Source: Collinsella aerofaciens (GTDB lineage Bacteria; Actinomycetota; Coriobacteriia; Coriobacteriales; Coriobacteriaceae). From it: DNA of 64,000 nt. The notes beneath the pieces were generated by a model. That model was not told the DNA's origin. It searched no databases and worked only from the letters and a program-made list of their open reading frames with translations. The stretch lies in contig RQAP01000032.1 of NCBI GenBank assembly GCA_008671135.1, positions 9,044 to 73,043 of the forward strand. The letters are read 5' to 3'. The translations under genes and the position numbers were made by a program. Below are positions 42,679 through 51,913 of the stretch, in pieces; the stretch's first letter is position 1; each line of letters begins with the position of its first letter.

Positions 42679-42904
42679 AGGCGTGCTGTACGGGATGGGC
42701 CGCGCAATCGGCTGGCCGGGGACGAAGGTGGTCATGAAGGCGCGCCGCTCGCTTGCGGACACGAAGCGCATCCTTCGCGATGAGGGCACCTTCGACGGTG
42801 CCGAGCTCGTAGAGGACTGTGGGCTTCCGGGCGAGCGCGTGTACCGCTCGCTCGACGATGTGCCCGATCGGGGCAGCTACTTCTCGACGATGGTGGTGCG
42901 CTAG
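42671..42904 (+). pseudogene. cbiL: Remnant of cbiL (precorrin-2 C20-methyltransferase) with internal deletion
   Basis: Only 77 residues, against about 230-240 for CbiL. The first nine residues (MSKGVLYGM) match the start of CbiL (xSKGxLYGVGVGPGDP). From residue 17 the rest matches its C-terminal end (PGTKVVMKARRSL, GAELVEDCGLPGERVYRSLD, GSYFSTMVVR). The SAM-binding GVGPGDP, the GDP motif and the whole middle are absent, and the two ends are joined in frame. The reading frame and overlaps with cbiD and cbiG are kept, so transcription and coupling of downstream genes are not disturbed. No other CbiL is present in the window. Confidence 0.75.
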
Positions 42905-44038
42905 ATGAGGATTTCCTGCATAGCGTTCACTGAGAGGGGGTATGCGTTGGCGGAGCGCACCGCACGCGCGCTTTCCGATTGCGCGCAGACAGACGAAGAT
43001 GACCCTGGCTGGGACGTTTCCGTTTTGCGCGGGTTCGGCGAGGGAAAGGCCGACCTGCGTGCATGGACGGCGCTCGCGTGGGAAGCGTCGGACGCGCTTC
43101 TGTTCGTGGGCGCGGCGGGCATCGCCGTGCGGGCGATCGCGCCGCATGTCGCCTCGAAGGCAAATGATCCCGCGGTTGTGGTGATCGACGAGGCGGGGCG
43201 CTTTGCCGTCCCGCTTTTGTCGGGGCATTTGGGCGGTGCGAACGAGCTTGCGCAAACTGTGGCACGCGCGGCAGGGGCCATCCCCGTCATCACCACGGCG
43301 ACCGACGTCCGCGGCGTGTGGGCGGTGGATACGTGGGCGCTCCGTGCGGGGCTCGCCGTTTCGAATCCCGAGGCTATCAAGCGAGTGTCGGCGCGGCTGC
43401 TTTCGGGCGGGCGCGTGGCGCTCTATTCCGACATGCCGATTTCGGGACAGCCGCCTGAGGGGGTTGACATTGCGTCAGACCGCGCTCGGGCCGATATCGT
43501 CGTGTCGCCGTTCGCTGGCGCGAACGCAGGTGCGTCCGTTTGCGCGGCGGAGACAACGGGCGAGGTCGTGCTCGCCGGTGAGACGGGGAAGCCGGCGGGC
43601 GTGCGGGCGCAGGCGCCTGCGTCCGAGCCGCTTCGCCTTATCGTGCCCTGCATCGTTGCGGGTATAGGGTGCCGTCGCGGTGCGTGCGCCGAAGCGATCG
43701 GGGAGGCGTTTCTTCTCGCGTGCGGGCAGGCGGGCATCTCGCCTTCGGCCGTGCGCGAGGTGGCGACGATCGACGTGAAGGCGCACGAGGAGGGTCTGCT
43801 CGCCTTCTGCCGCGCGCGCAATATCCCGCTTGCGACGTATTCCGCAGATGAGTTGTCGCAAGTCGATGGTAGCGTTTCGCCATCTGATTTCGTGCGCGCG
43901 ACGGTGGGGGTCGACAACGTGTGCGAGCGCGCGGCGCTCGCGGACGGGGGCAAACTTATCTTCCCGAAGCTTGCTCACGGCGGCGTGACCGTCGCGTTTT
44001 CCAACGTAACTATCGAACTTTCGTTTAAGGAGCGGTGA
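42905..44038 (+). CDS. cbiG: Cobalt-precorrin-5A hydrolase
   Basis: 377 residues. The N-terminal part has CIAFTERGYALAERTAR and LLFVGAAGIAVRAIAPHV with PLLSGHLGGANELA; the C-terminal CbiG domain has VAGIGCRRGACAEAIGEAF. A variable Ala/Gly-rich middle links them. CbiG opens the delta-lactone and releases acetaldehyde. It starts on the base after the cbiL remnant's stop. Confidence 0.92.
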   Translation: MRISCIAFTERGYALAERTARALSDCAQTDEDDPGWDVSVLRGFGEGKADLRAWTALAWEASDALLFVGAAGIAVRAIAPHVASKANDPAVVVIDEAGRFAVPLLSGHLGGANELAQTVARAAGAIPVITTATDVRGVWAVDTWALRAGLAVSNPEAIKRVSARLLSGGRVALYSDMPISGQPPEGVDIASDRARADIVVSPFAGANAGASVCAAETTGEVVLAGETGKPAGVRAQAPASEPLRLIVPCIVAGIGCRRGACAEAIGEAFLLACGQAGISPSAVREVATIDVKAHEEGLLAFCRARNIPLATYSADELSQVDGSVSPSDFVRATVGVDNVCERAALADGGKLIFPKLAHGGVTVAFSNVTIELSFKER

Positions 44039-44781
44039 TGGGAAAGCTCTTCGTGGTGGGGATCGGCCCGGGCGGCCCCGACGGCATGACGATTGCGGCC
44101 CGGCGCGCGCTCGAGGCGGCGGACATCGTTGTGGGGTACACGAAATACGTGGAGCTCGCGCTCGCCGCCGTGCCCGACGCGGCGCATCTCGCGACGCCGA
44201 TGATGCACGAGGTCGAACGGTGCCGCCTGGCGCTTTCGCGCGCGCAGAGCGGAGAAGCCGTGGCGCTCGTGTGCAGCGGTGACGCGGGCGTGTACGGCAT
44301 GGCGAGCCCCGTGCTGGAGCTTGCGGAGGACTACCCCGATGTAGACGTGGAAGTTATCGCCGGGGCCACCGCGGCTCAGAGCGGGTCGGCGGTGCTCGGC
44401 GCCCCGCTTGCCCACGATTTCGCGGTCGTGTCGCTCTCCGACCTGCTCACGCCGTGGGAGGTCATCGAGCGCAGGCTCGCCGCCGTGGCGAGCGCCGACT
44501 TCTGCATCTGTTTGTACAACCCGCGCAGCAGAAAGCGCGCCGACAGGCTCTCGCGCGCGGCGAAGATTATGCTCGAATGGAAGACCCCCGACACGCTCTG
44601 CGGCTGGGTACGCAACATCGGGCGCGAGGGGCAGCAGTCGGGCATGTGCAGGCTCTCCGAGCTGGGGGAGATCGACGCCGACATGTTCACCACCGTGTTC
44701 GTCGGCAACGCTGACACGAAGCTCGTAGGCGGCCGTATGGTCACGCCGCGCGGGTATCGGGAGATTCCATGCGAAAGGTAA
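44038..44781 (+). CDS. cbiH: Cobalt-factor III/precorrin-3B C17-methyltransferase
   Basis: 247 residues with VVGIGPGGPDGMTIAARRAL, the CSGDAGVYGMASPVLEL motif and LYNPRSRKRADRLSRA, the CbiH/CobJ pattern. The enzyme methylates C17 and contracts the ring. ATG 44038 is preferred over GTG 44035 because AAGGAG is five bases before it. It overlaps cbiET by 13 bases. Confidence 0.92.
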   Translation: MGKLFVVGIGPGGPDGMTIAARRALEAADIVVGYTKYVELALAAVPDAAHLATPMMHEVERCRLALSRAQSGEAVALVCSGDAGVYGMASPVLELAEDYPDVDVEVIAGATAAQSGSAVLGAPLAHDFAVVSLSDLLTPWEVIERRLAAVASADFCICLYNPRSRKRADRLSRAAKIMLEWKTPDTLCGWVRNIGREGQQSGMCRLSELGEIDADMFTTVFVGNADTKLVGGRMVTPRGYREIPCER

Positions 44782-46118
44782 CGATCATCGGGGCGGGGCC
44801 CGGAAACCCCGACTTGCTCTCGCGCGCGGCGCTCGACGCGATCGACATCGCCGACGTGGTCATCGGCGCTCATCGCGCGCTTGCCGGCATCGACGTGCCG
44901 CCCGACGTGGTGAGATGCGAGCTCGTGAAGACAGCGGACATCGTCGCCGCGCTCACCGATGCGGCGTCGTGGCGGCGCGCCGTGGTCGTGATGACGGGCG
45001 ATGTGGGGCTGTTCAGCGGCGCGCGCCGCCTGGTGGAGGCGCTCTCCGGCGACGCGCAGGTGGGCGTGCGCGTTGTTCCCGGCATAAGCTCAGCGTCGTA
45101 TCTCGCCGCGCGCCTTGCGCGTCCATGGCAGGATTGGCGCTTCGCGAGCGCTCACGGCGTGGCGTGCGATATCGTGGCCGAGGCCGAGCGCGCAGGCGAG
45201 CTCTTCCTCGTCACGTCGGGCGGTGAAGACCCCTCGAGGCTTTCGGGCGAGCTTGTGCAGGCGGGCTTCGGGGACGCGCGTGTGACGGTGGCCGAGCGCC
45301 TGTCGTACCCCGACGAGCGCATCACCTGCGCGACCGCAAGTGAAATCGCAGGTCAGACGTTCGACGACTTGAACGTGATGCTTATCGAGCCCGCAGGCGG
45401 CGCCGGGTCGCCTGCGGGCTCTAGCGCAGCCTCCGAGGCACCGGCCGGCGCGTCTGCGCCCGCGGCGGCTTCTTCCGCGGCGGACTCTGCGGGCGCATCC
45501 CGTGCCGCGAGTTCCCGCTGGCCGTACGCTTCCTCGGGCATTCCCGACGAGCTCTTCATCCGCGGCGACGTTCCCATGACCAAGCAGGAGGTGCGCGCCG
45601 TCGCGCTCGCGAAGCTGCGCCTTACCGCGACCGACACCGTGTGGGACGTCGGCGCCGGCACGGGGAGCGTGTCGATCGAGGCGGCGCTCGTCGCGCGAGC
45701 GGGGTCGGTATGGGCGGTCGAGCGCAACGCGGCCGGCGTGCGGCTCATCCGAGAGAACGCGGATGCATTCGGGTGCGGCAACGTGCATGCGGTCCCCGGT
45801 GTCGCCCCCGAAGCGCTCGCGATACTGCCCGTCCCCGACGCCGTGTTCGTCGGCGGGAGCGCGGGCGAGCTTCCCTCCATCGTGGAGGTGGCGCTCGAGA
45901 AGAACTCGCAGGTTCGCCTGTGCGTGCCATGCGTCACCGTTGAGACGCTCACCGAGGCGTGCGCGCTCCTCTCGGGTTCGCGCTTTAAGGGGTTCGAGGC
46001 GTGCCAGGTGTCGGCCGCCCGCGCCGAGGCTGTAGGCTCGCACCATCTCATGAAGGCGCAAAACCCCGTGTTCCTCGTCAGCGCGCGTGGTGCAGGTGGG
46101 GAAGGCGGCGCCCGGTGA
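44769..46118 (+). CDS. cbiET: Fused cobalt-precorrin C5/C15-methyltransferase and decarboxylase
   Basis: 449 residues. CbiE-type methylase (about 1-210) begins IIGAGPGNPDLLSRAALDA. A 45-residue Ala/Ser/Pro/Gly linker follows. The CbiT-type domain (about 255-449) has the SAM motif VWDVGAGTGSVSIEAALVA. The fusion is equivalent to CobL and methylates C5 and C15 while decarboxylating the C12 acetate. Long low-complexity linker is unusual. Confidence 0.92.
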   Translation: MRKVTIIGAGPGNPDLLSRAALDAIDIADVVIGAHRALAGIDVPPDVVRCELVKTADIVAALTDAASWRRAVVVMTGDVGLFSGARRLVEALSGDAQVGVRVVPGISSASYLAARLARPWQDWRFASAHGVACDIVAEAERAGELFLVTSGGEDPSRLSGELVQAGFGDARVTVAERLSYPDERITCATASEIAGQTFDDLNVMLIEPAGGAGSPAGSSAASEAPAGASAPAAASSAADSAGASRAASSRWPYASSGIPDELFIRGDVPMTKQEVRAVALAKLRLTATDTVWDVGAGTGSVSIEAALVARAGSVWAVERNAAGVRLIRENADAFGCGNVHAVPGVAPEALAILPVPDAVFVGGSAGELPSIVEVALEKNSQVRLCVPCVTVETLTEACALLSGSRFKGFEACQVSAARAEAVGSHHLMKAQNPVFLVSARGAGGEGGAR

Positions 46119-47497
46119 GCACGACCATCCCGCGCTTCATGGTCGCTGCGCCCTCGAGCGGGAGCGGCAAGACGGTCGTTACGTGCGCGCTCCTGCGCGC
46201 GCTCGCGCGCCGCGGCCTTGCATGCGCGGCCTTCAAATGCGGCCCCGACTACATTGATCCGCTCTTTCATCGTCGCGTCGTGGGCGCGCGCTCGGGCAAC
46301 TTAGACGGCTTCTTCACCGACGCCCCGACGCTGCGCGCCCTGCTCGCACGCGGCGCCGCGGGCGCGGATGTCGCGGTGCTCGAGGGGGTCATGGGCTTCT
46401 ACGACGGCATGGCGCCCGGCGTGGCCGACGCGAGCAGCTACCAGGTTGCGTGCGACACGGAAACGCCGGTCGTTTTAGTGGTGAACGGGCGCGGGGCGTC
46501 TTTATCGCTTGCCGCCGTAATTCGCGGCATCGCCGAGTTCCTGCCTTGTGCGAACGTGCGCGGCGTCGTGCTGAACAAGACGAGCGCCGCTGCCTGCGCC
46601 TACGCGGCGCCTGCGATCGAGAAGCACACGGGCGTCGCGGTTTTGGGTAATATTCCCGCCGACGAGGCGTTCTCGCTCGAAAGCCGGCATCTGGGGCTTG
46701 TGACCGCCGACGAGGTCGAGCAGCTCTCCGCGCGCATCGACAAGATGGCCGAGCTGGTGGAAAAGAGCGTCGACGTCGACCGCTTGCTCGGAATAGCGGC
46801 GACGGCACCCGATATCCGCGAGGAACCTTACCGGTTGGAGCCGATCGCGGGAGCGCGGCCCATCGTCGCCGTCGCGCGTGACGAGGCGTTCTCGTTCTAC
46901 TACGAGGAGAACCTGCGCGCGCTCGAGGACCTGGGTTGCGAGCTGGCCTTTTTCAGCCCCCTGTGTGATAGCGAGTTGCCCCGGGGGACAAGCGCCCTCT
47001 ATCTGGGAGGCGGCTACCCGGAGCTCCATGTACGGCAGCTCTCCGAGAACGCGCCGATGCGCGAGGCGGTGCGGCGCGCGGTGGAATCCGGCATGCCGAC
47101 GCTTGCCGAATGCGGTGGGTTTCTGTACCTGCAGCGCGAAATCTCCGATAGCGAGGGGCGGCGCTGGCCTGTTGCGGGCGCCCTTGAGGGCGCAAGCGAG
47201 AACGGGGGAAGGCTTTCCCATTTCGGGTACGTGGAGCTCACTTCCCAACGCGACGGGCTCTACGGGCCGCGCGGCACACGCATCCGCGCGCACGAGTTCC
47301 ACTACTGGCAGTCCACCTGCCCGGGCGGCGACTTCTGGGCGCAGAAGCCCCGGCGCGACAAGGGCTGGCCGTGCATGACGACCACCCCGTCCCTGGTTGC
47401 GGGCTTCCCGCATGTGTACTATCCTGCGAACCCCGACGTTGCGCGCGCGTTCGCGTCTGCCGCAGCGTCGTTCGCAGAGAGGAGACGGCATGGCTGA
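46115..47497 (+). CDS. cbiA: Cobyrinic acid a,c-diamide synthase
   Basis: 460 residues with a GTG start overlapping the cbiET stop. The P-loop is VAAPSSGSGKTVVTCALL, followed by KCGPDYIDPLFH. The C-terminal glutaminase domain has LYLGGGYPELH and the nucleophile Cys in LAECGGFLYL. It amidates the a and c side chains using glutamine and ATP. Overlaps cobT by eight bases. Confidence 0.93.
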   Translation: MSTTIPRFMVAAPSSGSGKTVVTCALLRALARRGLACAAFKCGPDYIDPLFHRRVVGARSGNLDGFFTDAPTLRALLARGAAGADVAVLEGVMGFYDGMAPGVADASSYQVACDTETPVVLVVNGRGASLSLAAVIRGIAEFLPCANVRGVVLNKTSAAACAYAAPAIEKHTGVAVLGNIPADEAFSLESRHLGLVTADEVEQLSARIDKMAELVEKSVDVDRLLGIAATAPDIREEPYRLEPIAGARPIVAVARDEAFSFYYEENLRALEDLGCELAFFSPLCDSELPRGTSALYLGGGYPELHVRQLSENAPMREAVRRAVESGMPTLAECGGFLYLQREISDSEGRRWPVAGALEGASENGGRLSHFGYVELTSQRDGLYGPRGTRIRAHEFHYWQSTCPGGDFWAQKPRRDKGWPCMTTTPSLVAGFPHVYYPANPDVARAFASAAASFAERRRHG

Positions 47498-48632
47498 AGC
47501 AACCGAAACCGCGCTTGCCAGCATCCGCGAGGAAGTCGAGCGCGCGTTCTCGTCGGCGCCGGGCGCCGTGCTCGAAGCCGCGCTCTCCCGCATCGCGCCC
47601 GCAGACGAGTGCGCCCGCGCCGCCGCGTACACCGCGTGGGACTCCATCGCGCACCCCTTGGGGGGATTGGGCGACTTTGAAGACGCCGTCGCGTGTATCG
47701 CCGCAGCTCAGGGGAGCGCCGAGGTGGCCGAGTTTCCCCGTGCGCTCGCGGTATTCTTCTCCGACAACGGGGTCGTTGCCGAAGGCGTGTCGCAAAGCGG
47801 GCAAGACGTGACGCGAGCCGTCGCGCGCAACATGTGCGAGGGGGCCACGAGCGCCTGCCGCATGGCGGCGTTCGCGGGTGCCGAGGTCGTGCCCGTCGAC
47901 GTGGGTATGGCCCGGGGCATAGAAGACGCGCGCATGGTGCGCGCGAACGTGCGGCGGGGGAGCGGCAACATCGCGCACGGCTTAGCCATGTCTCGCGATG
48001 GGGCCGTGCGCGCGATCGAGGTCGGAATCGCCGTCGCGTGCGGGCTTGCCCGCGCCGGCGTGCGCCTTCTCGCCGCGGGCGAGATGGGCATCGGCAACAC
48101 GACTACCTCGGCGGCGGTGGCCGCAGTGCTCATCCGGGCGGACGCGCGGAGCCTCGTCGGGCGCGGCGCGGGGCTCTCGGACGCCTCGCTCGCGCGCAAG
48201 CGCGACGTGGTCGAGCGCGCTATCGACGCGAACTCTCCCGATCCCGCCGACCCGATCGACGTGCTCTCGAAGGTGGGCGGCTTCGACATCGCGGCGATGT
48301 GCGGCTTCTACCTGGGGGCCGCGGCCTCGAAGGCGCCGGCGCTCCTCGACGGGGTCATATCCTGCACGGCGGCCCTGTGCGCGGCGCGCCTGTGCCCCAA
48401 CGCCTTGGGCTACCTCGTGGGCACCCACGCATCAAGCGAACCCGCAAGCCAGGAGCTCCTTCGCGAGCTCGGCATAAAGGCACCCCTCGATGCTGGCATG
48501 CACTTGGGCGAGGGCGCGGGCGCCATGGCGTATCTGCCCCTTCTGGATTCGGCGCTGCGCGTGTACCGGGATGGGAAGACGTTCACGGCGACTGGCATGG
48601 CTGCTTACGAGCATTTCGAGGCCGGGAAATGA
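47490..48632 (+). CDS. cobT: Nicotinate-nucleotide-dimethylbenzimidazole phosphoribosyltransferase
   Basis: 380 residues. Family motifs include FFSDNGVVAEGVSQSGQDVT, LLAAGEMGIGNTTTSAA and the catalytic-Glu region MHLGEGAGAMAYLPLLDSAL. It activates the lower-ligand base to the alpha-ribotide. An alternative overlapping frame that runs through cobT into cobU was rejected as a shadow. No bza or bluB gene for making dimethylbenzimidazole is in the window. Confidence 0.92.
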   Translation: MAEATETALASIREEVERAFSSAPGAVLEAALSRIAPADECARAAAYTAWDSIAHPLGGLGDFEDAVACIAAAQGSAEVAEFPRALAVFFSDNGVVAEGVSQSGQDVTRAVARNMCEGATSACRMAAFAGAEVVPVDVGMARGIEDARMVRANVRRGSGNIAHGLAMSRDGAVRAIEVGIAVACGLARAGVRLLAAGEMGIGNTTTSAAVAAVLIRADARSLVGRGAGLSDASLARKRDVVERAIDANSPDPADPIDVLSKVGGFDIAAMCGFYLGAAASKAPALLDGVISCTAALCAARLCPNALGYLVGTHASSEPASQELLRELGIKAPLDAGMHLGEGAGAMAYLPLLDSALRVYRDGKTFTATGMAAYEHFEAGK

Positions 48633-49177
48633 CGGTGACGCTCGTCATCGGCGCCGCCGCGAGCGGCAAGAGCGCCTACGCCGAGTCCCTGTGCCTCGGG
48701 CACGATGGCCCTCGCGTGTACCTGGCAACGATGGAGCCCTTCGGGGAAGAGGGCGCCCGCCGCATCGCGCGCCATCGGGCGCTGCGCGAGGGCAAGGGGT
48801 TTTCCACCCTCGAGCGCACGCGTGACGTGGGCGCCGCAGTGTCCGGGCTTCCGCGCGGCTGCACGCTTCTTTTGGAGGACGTGGGCAACCTGGTTGCAAA
48901 CGAGCTTTTCGCGGAAGGCGGCTTGTCCCCACGTGACCCCGACGCTGCGGCGCGCGAGGTGCTCGGAGGCATCGAACGGCTCGCTCAGGCCGCTGCGTAT
49001 ACGGTGGTGGTCACCGTCGACGTGTTCGCCGATGGGATGCGCTACGATGAGGGGACCGAGGCATGGAGGCGCGCGCTCGCGCGCGTGAACGCGGGCGTGG
49101 CGGCGCTGGCCGACCGCGCAGTCGAAGTGGTATGCGGGATTCCCGTGTGGATGAAAGGCGAAGGACCTACAAGGTGA
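48629..49177 (+). CDS. cobU: Adenosylcobinamide kinase / GTP:adenosylcobinamide-phosphate guanylyltransferase
   Basis: 182 residues. The P-loop LVIGAAASGKSAYAE is near the start, ARRIARHRALR follows, and VEVVCGIPVWMKG ends the protein. CobU phosphorylates adenosylcobinamide and adds GMP. The start ATG overlaps the cobT stop (ATGA). A second CobU-like domain occurs two genes downstream in a fusion. Confidence 0.9.
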   Translation: MTVTLVIGAAASGKSAYAESLCLGHDGPRVYLATMEPFGEEGARRIARHRALREGKGFSTLERTRDVGAAVSGLPRGCTLLLEDVGNLVANELFAEGGLSPRDPDAAAREVLGGIERLAQAAAYTVVVTVDVFADGMRYDEGTEAWRRALARVNAGVAALADRAVEVVCGIPVWMKGEGPTR

Positions 49178-49941
49178 AGATAGCAGAGGCAATCGGCGCG
49201 GCGTTCGGAACGTTCTCGCGCATCCCCGTCCCGAAATCGGCCTGGACCGATTTCGGATCAACCCATGCGCTTGCCGCGTTTCCCCTGGTGGGCCTTGCGG
49301 AAGGCTTCCTCATGACGGCGTGGGGGCACGTGGCGAACCTGCTCGGCGTGCCCGCGACCATCGTCGCGGCTGTGCTCGTGGCGCTGCCTGTGGCGGTGAC
49401 GGGAGGCATTCACCTAGACGGGCTCTGCGACACCTCCGATGCGCTTGCAAGTTGGACCCCGCGCGAGCGAAAGCTCGAGATCATGCACGACCCGCGGGCA
49501 GGCGCCTTCGGGGTCATCGGTGTTGTCATGTACCTTATTCTGCAGTTTTCCCTGTTCACCGCGCTGCCGCTTACGGCGGGGGCGTTCCTCGCGCTTCTGT
49601 GCTCGCTCGTGTTCTCCCGCGCGCTTTCGGGGCTCGCCGTTGAATGCTGGCCTGCCGCGCGGGCGGACGGCATGGCCGCGGGGCTCTCGCCTGCGAAGAA
49701 GCGCGCGGCGATCGTCGTGCCGCTTTGCGCTTTCGCTACGGCTTCGGCTGCAGGGATGGTCGCGTGCGCTCGGGCCGTCGGCGCCCTTATGGCGGTGGCG
49801 GGGCTTTTGGCGCTCGCGTGGTACCGCCATGTTGCCCTGTCCCGCTTCGGCGGGGTGACGGGGGATTTGGCCGGATGGTTTCTGCAATGGGCCGAGCTCG
49901 CGATGCTTGCTATGCTGGTGGCGGGGGGCATGCTCCTATGA
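49174..49941 (+). CDS. cobS: Adenosylcobinamide-GDP ribazoletransferase (cobalamin synthase)
   Basis: 255 residues with a GTG start overlapping cobU (GTGA). FGTFSRIPVPKSAW is at the N-terminus; GGIHLDGLCDTSDALAS and RKLEIMHDPRAGAFGVIG hold the acidic metal-binding residues; five or more hydrophobic segments follow. It joins the nucleotide loop at the membrane. Confidence 0.92.
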   Translation: MKIAEAIGAAFGTFSRIPVPKSAWTDFGSTHALAAFPLVGLAEGFLMTAWGHVANLLGVPATIVAAVLVALPVAVTGGIHLDGLCDTSDALASWTPRERKLEIMHDPRAGAFGVIGVVMYLILQFSLFTALPLTAGAFLALLCSLVFSRALSGLAVECWPAARADGMAAGLSPAKKRAAIVVPLCAFATASAAGMVACARAVGALMAVAGLLALAWYRHVALSRFGGVTGDLAGWFLQWAELAMLAMLVAGGMLL

Positions 49942-50939
49942 TGCTCGTGGTAGGTGGCGCGCATTCGGGGAAGAGGACCTTCGTGCGCGAAAAGCTCGGG
50001 TTCGCGGCGGACGATTTCGTCGACGCGGCGCAGCTTGCGGAGGGCGGCGTGCCCGCGGCTTTTGCCGGCCGCGTCGCGTACCATGCTGAGGAACTCGTAC
50101 GCGCGCTCGACGCTGACCGGGCGCTCGAGCGGCTGATCGGCTTCGACGCAGTGATTCTGTCCTTGGTCGGCTCGGGGGTCGTCCCTATGCATGCGGAAGA
50201 CGCCCAATGGCGCGAGCGCGCGGGGCGCCTGGGATGCGCGCTCGCTGCGCGCGCCGACGTCGTCGTGCGCATGACGTGCGGGATTCCCCAGGTCATCAAA
50301 GGAAACCTTGCCGATGCTCCTCGAGGGACGCAGGGCGCGGGCGCGCCTTTGGAGGTCGTCTTCGTGCGCCATGGTGCCACGGCGGGCACGGAAGACCATC
50401 GCTACAGCGGGGCGGGCACCGACGAGCCCCTGTCGAGCGCGGGCGAGCGCGCTTTGCGCGACCTCGCGTGCGATCGTGACGTGTTCCGTGTTATCACGAG
50501 CGGCATGGCCCGCACCGACCAGACGGCGCGCATCCTCTTCCCGAACGCGGAGCTTATGGCGTGCCCCGGTCTGCGCGAGATGGATTTCGGTGACTTCGAG
50601 GGGCGAAGCGCCGCCGAGCTTAAAGAGGATGTGCGCTACCGCGCCTGGGTAGACTCCTGGTGCGAGACGCGCTGCCCGCATGGCGAGGGCAAGAGCGATT
50701 TCACCCGCCGCGTCGTCGCGGCGTTTCGGGAGGCGTGCGAATCGGAGCGCGCCCAGGGGAGTGGGCGCGCCGTCTTCGTCGTTCACGCGGGTACCGTGAA
50801 AGCGCTGCTCTCCGAGCTAGCTGTCCCGAAAATGGGATATTTCGACGTGCATACCGAGCCGGGCGGCGCATGGGCCGCCACCTGGGATGGGCGCTGCCTT
50901 CGCGACGTTCGCCCCGCTTCGGGGGGCGATGCCCGGTGA
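49938..50939 (+). CDS. Fusion of a CobU-like domain and a CobC-type alpha-ribazole phosphatase
   Basis: 333 residues. The first 125 start with a P-loop (VVGGAHSGKRTF) and end VVRMTCGIPQVIKG, a CobU-like outline, but much of the CobU middle, including the catalytic-His region, is not recognisable. The second half is a phosphoglycerate-mutase-type phosphatase (VFVRHGATAGTEDHRY, LREMDFGDFEGR, FVVHAGTVKALL). The phosphatase should remove phosphate from alpha-ribazole or cobalamin phosphate. Start ATG overlaps cobS. The role of the front domain is uncertain since an intact CobU is encoded nearby. Confidence 0.8.
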   Translation: MMLVVGGAHSGKRTFVREKLGFAADDFVDAAQLAEGGVPAAFAGRVAYHAEELVRALDADRALERLIGFDAVILSLVGSGVVPMHAEDAQWRERAGRLGCALAARADVVVRMTCGIPQVIKGNLADAPRGTQGAGAPLEVVFVRHGATAGTEDHRYSGAGTDEPLSSAGERALRDLACDRDVFRVITSGMARTDQTARILFPNAELMACPGLREMDFGDFEGRSAAELKEDVRYRAWVDSWCETRCPHGEGKSDFTRRVVAAFREACESERAQGSGRAVFVVHAGTVKALLSELAVPKMGYFDVHTEPGGAWAATWDGRCLRDVRPASGGDAR

Positions 50940-51913
50940 TGACGATTCTTGCCGCCGCCGCCGGGTTCGCAGCCGACCTTGCCTTCGGCGACCCGCGCTG
51001 GCTTCCCCATCCCGTTGTCGCCATGGGGCGCGCGATCACGTGGGCCGAAGGCCGCCTGCGGGGCTCATTCCCGCAAACGTCCGCGGGCACGCGCGCCGCA
51101 GGGCTTGTGCTTGCCGTGGCGCTTCCGCTTGCGTATGGGCTTTTGACCTTGGGAATCCTGCATCTTTGCGGCATGGTTCACCCCGGCTTGCGCTTCGTGG
51201 CCGAGGCATGGGCGAGCTATCAGATTCTCGCGGCATGCGAGCTGCGCCGCCAGAGCCTGGCCGTGGCCCGCGCGTTCTCGAAGGGCGGCCTTGTCGCGGC
51301 TCGCGAAGCCGTCGGGCTCATCGTGGGACGCGACACGTCTGTTCTCGACGAGCAGGGCGTTGCGCGCGCCGCCGTGGAAACGGTGGCGGAGAACGCGAGC
51401 GACGGCGTCATCGCGCCGCTTTTCTACCTTATGATCGGGGGTGCGCCCTTGGGCATGGCGTACAAGGCGGTGAACACGCTCGACAGCATGGTGGGCTACA
51501 AAAATGAGCGCTACATCGACTTCGGCTGCGCCTCGGCGCGCCTCGACGATGCGGTGAACTGGATTCCCTCGCGCTTATCGGCCCTGCTCATGATCGCCGT
51601 GTGCCCGATCGTCGGGCTCGATGCTCGCGGGGCGGCGCGCATCTGGCGCCGCGACAGGCGTCGCCATGCGAGCCCCAACTCGGCGCAGACCGAGTCAGCG
51701 TGTGCGGGCGCGCTCGGGCTGCGCCTGGCAGGACCCGCGGTGTATTTCGGCAAGCTCGTTGAGAAACCGACGATAGGCGACGCGTCCCGCGAAATCGAGT
51801 GGGGCGACATCGCTCGGGCGACAAGGCTCATGCTCGCCGCGTCCGTATGCGCGCTCGTCGTCTTCGGCGCCGCGCGCGCGGCGGTCGTGCTCGCCTTGGG
51901 GGCGATGGCATGA
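50939..51913 (+). CDS. cbiB: Adenosylcobinamide-phosphate synthase
   Basis: 324 residues, membrane protein. DLAFGDPRWLPHPVVAMG, TVAENASDGVIAPLFY, NTLDSMVGYKNERY and NWIPSRLSALLM are the CbiB signatures. It attaches aminopropanol (phosphate) to cobyric acid. ATG 50939 overlaps the preceding stop; GTG 50936 is possible. Confidence 0.92.
   Translation: MTILAAAAGFAADLAFGDPRWLPHPVVAMGRAITWAEGRLRGSFPQTSAGTRAAGLVLAVALPLAYGLLTLGILHLCGMVHPGLRFVAEAWASYQILAACELRRQSLAVARAFSKGGLVAAREAVGLIVGRDTSVLDEQGVARAAVETVAENASDGVIAPLFYLMIGGAPLGMAYKAVNTLDSMVGYKNERYIDFGCASARLDDAVNWIPSRLSALLMIAVCPIVGLDARGAARIWRRDRRRHASPNSAQTESACAGALGLRLAGPAVYFGKLVEKPTIGDASREIEWGDIARATRLMLAASVCALVVFGAARAAVVLALGAMA

Noticed and set aside
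47693..49177. A 494-codon frame that runs through cobT and ends as CobU
   Set aside because: Only its last 182 codons are CobU; the rest is an Arg-rich shadow of cobT. The ATGA overlap at 48629 gives the real start.
49644..50939. Long N-terminus for the CobU-like/CobC fusion
   Set aside because: The first 98 codons overlap cobS in another frame; the ATG at 49938 overlaps the cobS stop and gives a proper P-loop N-terminus.
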